Source: a virus
Strand: one strand, 5' to 3'
DNA length: 39,231 nucleotides
IMG/VR virus record: IMGVR_UViG_3300028378_000008
Span: 1 to 39,231 of that record
Shown here: positions 34,051 through 39,231 of the stretch, in pieces
How positions within the stretch are numbered: position 1 is the first letter of the stretch
Layout of the letters: each line of letters begins with the position of its first letter
The notes under the pieces: model-generated
What the model saw: the letters and a program-made list of their open reading frames with translations, nothing else
The model's database searches: none
What the model was told of the DNA's origin: nothing
Position numbers and translations under genes: made by a program

Positions 34051-34845
34051 TTATAATTCAACATACTCACCTAGATTACTAAATCCATTACCTATTGGTG
34101 GATTTGGTTTTTCTTTTGGTAATTTATCAACACTATTACCTATTTTATTTTTATATTGAATATTATTAACTTCTTTAAGTTCAACTGAGCTATCTGATAA
34201 ATATGTAAAATTACGTTCTGCTTTTCTAACACTAACAGTATAGAATAATCTTTGACTTGTTCTTAATGTTTCATTATCTTTAGCTAAAAAAACATTAATC
34301 TGTCCACTTTTAGAATTGAAAAAATAATATCTAACATATATATCAAATAAATCACCTTGACTATCTAGAAATTCTTGAGTTAAATATATATCACCTAATT
34401 CAGTACCATCAATAAATGTTGCAGGGTAATTAGTAGATTCACCATTTTTTATAATTTCGAATCCATTTAAAAAAGAACTATGTAATAAAGTCTGATTATC
34501 AATATCGGGACTATCATAATATTGTGCAATATAAAAACTATTTTGTAATGCAGGTGATTGACCTGTAATGTCTTCTTCTAAATTAAAACCGTTAAATCCT
34601 ACTAATGAAGTTTCATATCCAGTTGATGATGCTCTATAAAATTCAAATACTGTTCTAAAATTTCCTTTCCTACTAAAAATAAATTTCTCTCCATCATCAA
34701 CAGAGTTTACCGATAATTGTGTTTCAAAATCCACAAATCTCTGTATTACCTGTTCATCACCAGATATAGAATTCTGACTGTTCAATGGTATTTTTACCGA
34801 AGTAGTTTGATTATTATTTCTTTTTATTTTTTGAGATATTAGCAT
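34051..34845 (-). CDS. Unknown virion-type protein
   Basis: The 264-residue protein is rich in Ser, Asn, Phe and Tyr, looks beta-structured, and has no signal peptide or membrane helix. It overlaps the end of the upstream gene by 7 bp and is the last of three genes sharing a late-type promoter, so it is probably a tail, baseplate or fibre component. The C-terminal residues ~245-264 are Pro/Gly-rich. No recognised domain. Confidence 0.75.
   Translation of the reverse strand: MLISQKIKRNNNQTTSVKIPLNSQNSISGDEQVIQRFVDFETQLSVNSVDDGEKFIFSRKGNFRTVFEFYRASSTGYETSLVGFNGFNLEEDITGQSPALQNSFYIAQYYDSPDIDNQTLLHSSFLNGFEIIKNGESTNYPATFIDGTELGDIYLTQEFLDSQGDLFDIYVRYYFFNSKSGQINVFLAKDNETLRTSQRLFYTVSVRKAERNFTYLSDSSVELKEVNNIQYKNKIGNSVDKLPKEKPNPPIGNGFSNLGEYVEL
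34081..34117 (+). terminator. Possible terminator after gp15-like gene
   Basis: AAATCCA and TGGATTT form a 7-bp stem enclosing a small CC/GG extension with a bulge, followed by GG and a TTTTTCTTTT tract. It lies 33 bp after the stop at 34048, inside the coding end of the convergent gene. The T tract is interrupted, so it is moderate only. Confidence 0.42.
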
Positions 34846-36032
34846 TTATCACCTATTTTATCTAAATCTGATGTTGGATTTGTTTGTATTGAACTATTAC
34901 TTCTAAATACTGTATCACCCAACAATTGACTATTAGAGCTAGAAACGGATTTAAAGGACAAGACTTGATTTAAGAAAATATAATGTCTTAAATTTATAAA
35001 AGGATAATTTACACCTTCTTCGGTTAATGGATCAAGAAAACCTTTATTAAGTAAATTTCTCCATACAAAATTACCCCCACCTGTATTAAAAGCATTATCA
35101 GGTATATCAATCTTTCTTTGATAATCGGTCGTATCTAAACTAACACTTTGAAGATCATCTGATAAATATCTGATTCTTATTGGAATAAATGGATTATACT
35201 CAAAAACAGCATTTCTTTCAGAGCCATTACCATTTTCATATTGTGCTTCAATTCTATAAGTTCTTTCACTAATTACTTCTTGTGAATATCTATTAGCATT
35301 AAGTTCAACAATATCTCCATCAATTACATCACCAATTTCATATTTATCAAAATTAATAACAGGATCGGCATATCCAGCAGAACCACCTGAATTATTATAT
35401 TTTTTTATTTTAACACCTTCAAATTGTCCATTACCGTTTGGTCTCGGATCAAATTCAACATATAAAAATAATTCAGTTAATGGTATCCCAAATGCATCAA
35501 ATTGATTTGTTACATTAACATCACCGAATACTGTGAAAGCAAATTGTTGTTCACCAAATATATTAGTTGAAAATCCTGCTTTTTGGATATTAAAGTCATC
35601 ATCGGTTTTAACTACTTCAAATTTCCTAACAAATTTATTATTACCTAAACTTTCGTAACCTGTTGATATTTCATCATTAGTTAATCTACTACCTGCAGGT
35701 GGAACTGGTTTTAATATGTAAAATCTAAATGAATTTTCAAGATTTTTTTTGTTTAAAGTACCTGACGGTCTTCTAAAGAAGTCCTCTATCGTACCATATG
35801 AAGTACTAATTCCATTTAATATTGATAATATTTGTAATTGTCCATGTATTCTATAAATATCAAGATTTTGACGTTCTCTATCAAATTGACTAGTAACATC
35901 TAATACATTATTGATATTATTTTCGTTAATTAATTTATTAGAATAGTTTAAATCTACTTTAATAGAACTATCTTCATTAACTGAGTTAATACTTTCGAAT
36001 TGTCTTAGCTTTATTTTTTTATTTACATCCAC
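34839..36032 (-). CDS. Unknown virion-type protein, probable GTG start
   Basis: The 397-residue beta-rich protein is rich in Asn, Ser and aromatic residues, with no recognised domain. No in-frame ATG lies near the N-terminus; the frame opens with GTG at 36032 (VDVNKKIKLRQFESI), only 3 bp after the late-type box, so the true start is uncertain. It is the middle gene of three, between a larger protein with an Ig-like domain and a smaller one. A tail or baseplate role is inferred from promoter type and neighbours. Confidence 0.75.
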   Translation of the reverse strand: MDVNKKIKLRQFESINSVNEDSSIKVDLNYSNKLINENNINNVLDVTSQFDRERQNLDIYRIHGQLQILSILNGISTSYGTIEDFFRRPSGTLNKKNLENSFRFYILKPVPPAGSRLTNDEISTGYESLGNNKFVRKFEVVKTDDDFNIQKAGFSTNIFGEQQFAFTVFGDVNVTNQFDAFGIPLTELFLYVEFDPRPNGNGQFEGVKIKKYNNSGGSAGYADPVINFDKYEIGDVIDGDIVELNANRYSQEVISERTYRIEAQYENGNGSERNAVFEYNPFIPIRIRYLSDDLQSVSLDTTDYQRKIDIPDNAFNTGGGNFVWRNLLNKGFLDPLTEEGVNYPFINLRHYIFLNQVLSFKSVSSSNSQLLGDTVFRSNSSIQTNPTSDLDKIGDKC

Positions 36033-36035
36033 AAC

Positions 36036-36045
36036 AATAAATACA
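36036..36045 (-). promoter_or_regulatory. Putative late promoter on minus strand
   Basis: On the minus strand this reads TGTATTTATT, a near-consensus late box 3 bp before the GTG at 36032. The tight spacing leaves no room for a leader. Confidence 0.42.
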
Positions 36046-36062
36046 CATTACTTTTTTATCTA

Positions 36063-38114
36063 TTAAATTATTCCTAGTTCAGATAAATATGTTATACAGT
36101 CTGCTTCTCCAAGACCACGAAAGAAATAACTTTTATTATCAACTCCTTTTGATGGGTCACCATCAATCCTACCACCATCAAATGGTACTGGACTACTACC
36201 ATTTTTATATTCATCACCAATTAAAGTTAGATCATCATCAATAAATCCCTTAGTATTTATATTTTCTAAAATACTTATGATATCTTTTTTTGGAACTTTG
36301 ATAAAGTCAGTATAATGTAAATCTGATCTAGCATACCATTTTGTATTCAAAATACCAGCAGCTAATTCTTGTTGATTGTCAGTGTAAAAGAAAGTTTTCT
36401 TATATTCTTTAGTAAAATTAGTATTACTTCTCCAACTGTCAACAAATGCAGAACCATCACTTAGATAAGCGTTTTGTATAAAATGTAAACTAAAATTTAA
36501 CCATGTAGCACCAAATAAATCTAACTGACCATTATTATTAACACCATTTGATGGTAATTCAAATATTTCATCTTGGTTTTCTCTAATACTAATCACACCT
36601 GTATTCCAGAAAAGGTCTCTAGGTAATTGATTTAAACGATCTTTAATTGAAAATCCATTATCTGGTGTTTGATTTTCATCTCCTCCACCTGACGGAGTAC
36701 TATAATCATTAAAAACCATACCATGAAATTTAGCAACACTATATATATTGTTTATACCAAAAGTATAGTGTTGTAATTTCCACGTTTTTGTATCAGCACT
36801 ATCGTCATCATCAGTAAATGATTTATTTCTATGGGCTGACTGTGGTACTTTATATCTATGTCTAAATGGTGTTAAAGCTGTATTCAAACCAATATCATCA
36901 CTAAAATTCATAGGTGCTTGATTATTCTCATATTCAAACGTAATAAAACCTTTAAATTCAGTGAAAGCCCCACTATCACTGTCACTTGGAATTACCTCTT
37001 CTTCACCTGATTCATTCGTTATGACTCTACGTCTATTACACGGTATTATAAATACAAAATCACCATTTCTTTTAAAAATGGAATATTCCGATTTATCTAA
37101 TATCAATAAATCGCTTGGATCAACATCTTCATTTTCTATTTGTTCATCAGTAAATTTTAGTGGATAATAATATATTCTTTCGTTTACAATACCAATTCTT
37201 TTAGAAGAAATAGAAGCATTTATATCAGCATCATCCCTCATTCTATATAATTCATTAATATTTCTATTACCTTGAAAATCAGTACCATATGCAGAATTTT
37301 CACCATCGGTAAATGTACTTCCAAAAACAGTAAACGATCCCAGTAGTTCTGCTCTAATTCTAAAATCCTGTCTAGTAATACCAATATCAAATGTTTCCTC
37401 ATCACCACAAAAAGGTATTATGTCTACTGATATTTCTTGTGTTTCAATATTAGGTAAATCATCTAAATCATTACTTGGTTTTATTCTAGTAGTATTATTA
37501 CTAAATAAGTTAGGCGAAAAACCTAAATTAGTTACCATAGTAGATGGTGTCATTGAATATTTCCCTACATCAGTAATATCTACAGACATATGTATTGTTT
37601 GTATTCCAACTGGTGCACCAAATATCATATAATCACCTGATTGATTAGTGACAGTTGTATATTTATAATACTTTTCGTATACCTCCAATAATGTCGAATT
37701 AGTAATAAATTCTTCTTTAGTTGGAAAAGAACCGAAAGGTTGTGTTGGACTATATTCTCCAGTTTCAGGATTTTGTATTGCCACTCTTGGAAGTAGATTA
37801 TATCTTTTTCCATTGACATCTTGATCTCTAGGATTTTTATATGGATATACAGCCACAATATCTGGTTTATTTTCATCTTCTTCTCTCAAAGGAATGAACA
37901 CTGATATTTTAGCATTAGGTATTCCTACACCACCATTAGCCACTACTCTGCCGACTAATACTCCATGATTACAATTGAAGTCATTATACTCATTTTCTTG
38001 ATCGATCTTTAATGATAAGATTTCAAACTGATCAACTTCTTGTTCTAGCTTAAGCTTAATGTTGTTAGTCCTGTTAGGATTAACATTTGTTTTTATACGA
38101 TATGATTTATTCAT
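36063..38114 (-). CDS. Virion protein with split Ig-like (carboxypeptidase-regulatory-like) domain
   Basis: The start is chosen as ATG 38114 (MNKSYRIKTN), 18 bp after a consensus late box; the frame extends to 38204 but that would include the promoter. The 683-residue protein has HGVLVGRVVANGGVGIPNAK (50-69) followed by ISVFIPL. At about 150-185, a TNQSGDYMIFGAPVGIQTIH strand pair completes a carboxypeptidase-regulatory/transthyretin-like beta sandwich, interrupted by an insertion that mentions no known motif. The remainder is unrecognised and ends in a Gly-rich tail. Such sandwiches often decorate phage tails or capsids and bind surfaces. It is encoded divergently from the tail sheath gene. 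Confidence 0.8.
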   Translation of the reverse strand: MNKSYRIKTNVNPNRTNNIKLKLEQEVDQFEILSLKIDQENEYNDFNCNHGVLVGRVVANGGVGIPNAKISVFIPLREEDENKPDIVAVYPYKNPRDQDVNGKRYNLLPRVAIQNPETGEYSPTQPFGSFPTKEEFITNSTLLEVYEKYYKYTTVTNQSGDYMIFGAPVGIQTIHMSVDITDVGKYSMTPSTMVTNLGFSPNLFSNNTTRIKPSNDLDDLPNIETQEISVDIIPFCGDEETFDIGITRQDFRIRAELLGSFTVFGSTFTDGENSAYGTDFQGNRNINELYRMRDDADINASISSKRIGIVNERIYYYPLKFTDEQIENEDVDPSDLLILDKSEYSIFKRNGDFVFIIPCNRRRVITNESGEEEVIPSDSDSGAFTEFKGFITFEYENNQAPMNFSDDIGLNTALTPFRHRYKVPQSAHRNKSFTDDDDSADTKTWKLQHYTFGINNIYSVAKFHGMVFNDYSTPSGGGDENQTPDNGFSIKDRLNQLPRDLFWNTGVISIRENQDEIFELPSNGVNNNGQLDLFGATWLNFSLHFIQNAYLSDGSAFVDSWRSNTNFTKEYKKTFFYTDNQQELAAGILNTKWYARSDLHYTDFIKVPKKDIISILENINTKGFIDDDLTLIGDEYKNGSSPVPFDGGRIDGDPSKGVDNKSYFFRGLGEADCITYLSELGII

Positions 38115-38132
38115 GGAATATATACAGTTTTT

Positions 38133-38142
38133 TATAAATACT
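38133..38142 (-). promoter_or_regulatory. Putative late promoter, minus strand
   Basis: On the minus strand this reads AGTATTTATA, a perfect match, 18 bp before the ATG at 38114. It is back to back with the late box for the tail sheath gene. Confidence 0.58.
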
Positions 38143-38177
38143 AATATACGAAAAATATAGATTTTGAAAAATTCTGA

Positions 38178-38187
38178 AGTATTTATA
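38178..38187 (+). promoter_or_regulatory. Putative late promoter for tail sheath
   Basis: AGTATTTATA, a perfect match, lies 59 bp before the tail sheath ATG. This leaves a longer A/T-rich leader than at most late genes here. Confidence 0.58.
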
Positions 38188-38246
38188 AAAAAATACAAAC
38201 ACATTAGAATAATAATTATCGAAATAATATAACAAAAAATTAAAAA

Positions 38247-39231
38247 ATGGCTAACGGATTTATTTTTACCTCACCGGGTGTTAAATTTAGAGAACGAGAC
38301 CTTTCGTTCGTTACAAGAAACGTAGGAGTTACGACTCTAGGCGTTGTAGGCGAAACTTTGAAAGGCCCTGCATTTGAACCAGTATTAATACAAGATGCTG
38401 CTGCATTCAGAACTAGATTTGGTGTCCAAAGCACAGAAACGTTCCCTAACGGATCGCTTAAATATCAATTACCTTATGTAGCCAATGCTTATTTAGAAGA
38501 ATCATCTCAATTATATGTAACCAGAGTTTTAGGTTTATCGGGATATGATGCTGGTACAGCTTGGGGAATTACAGCAAGTGCTGGTATTGATTTATCAACA
38601 ACTGGTGTAACTAACACTGGAACTGTTGCAACATTCAATGCAATAGACAATTCATATTTAGGTGTGACACTTAATAGTGTTGGTGAATCAGGAGTATTCT
38701 TTTCTGGATTCACTAAAACAGGTGCTAACACATTTGAAGGTGATAGAGTAATTTTCTCAGCTACAACAATTAACAATGGAAATATTACTGGTAATACTAG
38801 AACTGAAAGAATATCAGGTAGTTCACTAACAGAATATGAAGATATGGTTATTGCAGTTATTCGTTCAAGAGCAACAGTAACTGATGGTGAAGACACTGCA
38901 TCTCAAACTAATTTTGAAGCGACTTCATTAGCAATTACTGCAAACGAAACTAATACAGGTACAGGCGATTTATTCGGTGTATTTGAAATAACTGTAAACC
39001 AAGGTCAATCAGATGAAGAAATTTATTCAGTATCTTTAGACCCTAACTCAAGAAATTACATTGGAAATGTTTTAGGTACTAAACCTAAAGCAAAAAACAA
39101 TAAAATTTGGGTTGAAGCAGTATATCCTAACTTAATTAAGAAAGCTGATGCCGATGGTTTATTCTACGGTATTAATACTAGTGTAATCAATGCAGATTCA
39201 AATGTATATGCTGATTATAGAGAACAATTCC
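38247..39231 (+). CDS. 18: Tail sheath protein (gp18-like), 3' end cut by window
   Basis: 328 codons are visible, open to the right edge. The start is MANGFIFTSPGVKFRERDLS, followed by GVTTLGVVGETLKGPAFEPVL, the N-terminal signature of contractile-tail sheath subunits (SPGVxxxExD, then a GxxGxxxxGP strand). The next conserved part is QLYVTRVLGLSGYDAG (about 88-103), then a variable protruding domain rich in Thr, Gly and Asn. Subunits stack around the tail tube and contract on infection. T4 gp18 has 659 residues, so about half should lie beyond the window. An A-rich leader without Shine-Dalgarno precedes the ATG. Confidence 0.93.
   Translation, partial: MANGFIFTSPGVKFRERDLSFVTRNVGVTTLGVVGETLKGPAFEPVLIQDAAAFRTRFGVQSTETFPNGSLKYQLPYVANAYLEESSQLYVTRVLGLSGYDAGTAWGITASAGIDLSTTGVTNTGTVATFNAIDNSYLGVTLNSVGESGVFFSGFTKTGANTFEGDRVIFSATTINNGNITGNTRTERISGSSLTEYEDMVIAVIRSRATVTDGEDTASQTNFEATSLAITANETNTGTGDLFGVFEITVNQGQSDEEIYSVSLDPNSRNYIGNVLGTKPKAKNNKIWVEAVYPNLIKKADADGLFYGINTSVINADSNVYADYREQF

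Noticed and set aside
38507-38896. Long minus-strand open frame (129 codons) opposite the tail sheath gene
   Set aside because: It is antisense to a clear sheath coding region, has low-complexity Val/Ser/Pro content, and lacks its own promoter or neighbours.
1-39231. tRNA genes, CRISPR arrays, IS transposases
   Set aside because: I saw no cloverleaf-like sequence with a plausible acceptor/T arm, no regularly spaced repeats, and no transposase motifs on either strand; a tRNAscan or CRISPR finder run would settle it.

Overview
This window is part of the genome of a T4-like contractile-tailed phage (myovirus). The T4 core morphogenesis set is recognisable: large terminase (gp17), portal (gp20), prohead protease (gp21), scaffold (gp22), major capsid protein (gp23) and the start of the tail sheath (gp18). 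Weaker candidates are neck proteins (gp13- and gp14-like) and a tail-sheath stabiliser (gp15-like). The DNA is AT-rich, roughly one third G+C by eye. Starts mostly lack Shine-Dalgarno sequences and have A/T-rich leaders. Two divergent minus-strand operons carry TAnnTTTG boxes, the -7 element of Bacteroidota promoters. Together these suggest a Bacteroidota (perhaps flavobacterial) host; this is inference. Stop usage fits the standard bacterial code.

Layout. 1-9515 (+): an acidic EF-hand-like protein (cut by the window start), an unknown protein, terminase, a portal gene carrying two HNH inteins, and a probable prohead core protein. 9507-15805 (-): a possible lysozyme-like protein and a 1812-residue baseplate-type protein ending in an M15 peptidase domain. 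15994-20075 (+): protease, scaffold, capsid, then a strong terminator. 20162-21960: a GIY-YIG homing endonuclease, followed by a GC-richer non-coding segment. On the minus strand that segment looks like the 3' part of a TnpB-type guide (omega) RNA, with no tnpB beside it. 21987-22807 (+): two small exported or membrane proteins. 22797-25925 (-): unknown protein, a UvrD-like helicase with a LAGLIDADG intein in its P-loop, and an unknown protein. 25968-27996 (+): neck-type genes. 27993-33228 (-): an 11-gene operon with nucleotide metabolism (ThyA, dUTPase), a phenylalanine-hydroxylase-like enzyme, RmlC, a PTH2-like protein and small unknowns. 33281-34048 (+): gp15-like. 34051-38114 (-): three virion-type proteins. 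38247-end (+): tail sheath.

Regulation. Nearly every structural transcription unit, on either strand, is preceded by AGTATTTATA in the sense direction. This is probably the late promoter; it resembles the T4 late box (TATAAATA) read on the opposite strand. The metabolic/helicase operons instead have host-type TAnnTTTG boxes, so late and earlier genes appear to be interleaved and separated by promoter type rather than by position.

How the genes work together. Scaffold, core and protease build a prohead of gp23 on the portal. The protease probably cuts at (I/L)xE|S sites, which recur in the capsid N-terminus, the protease itself and the putative core protein. Terminase packages DNA, neck proteins seal the head, and gp15/gp18 and the baseplate proteins form the tail. 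Three inteins, one free-standing homing endonuclease and the omega-RNA-like segment make the region rich in selfish elements.
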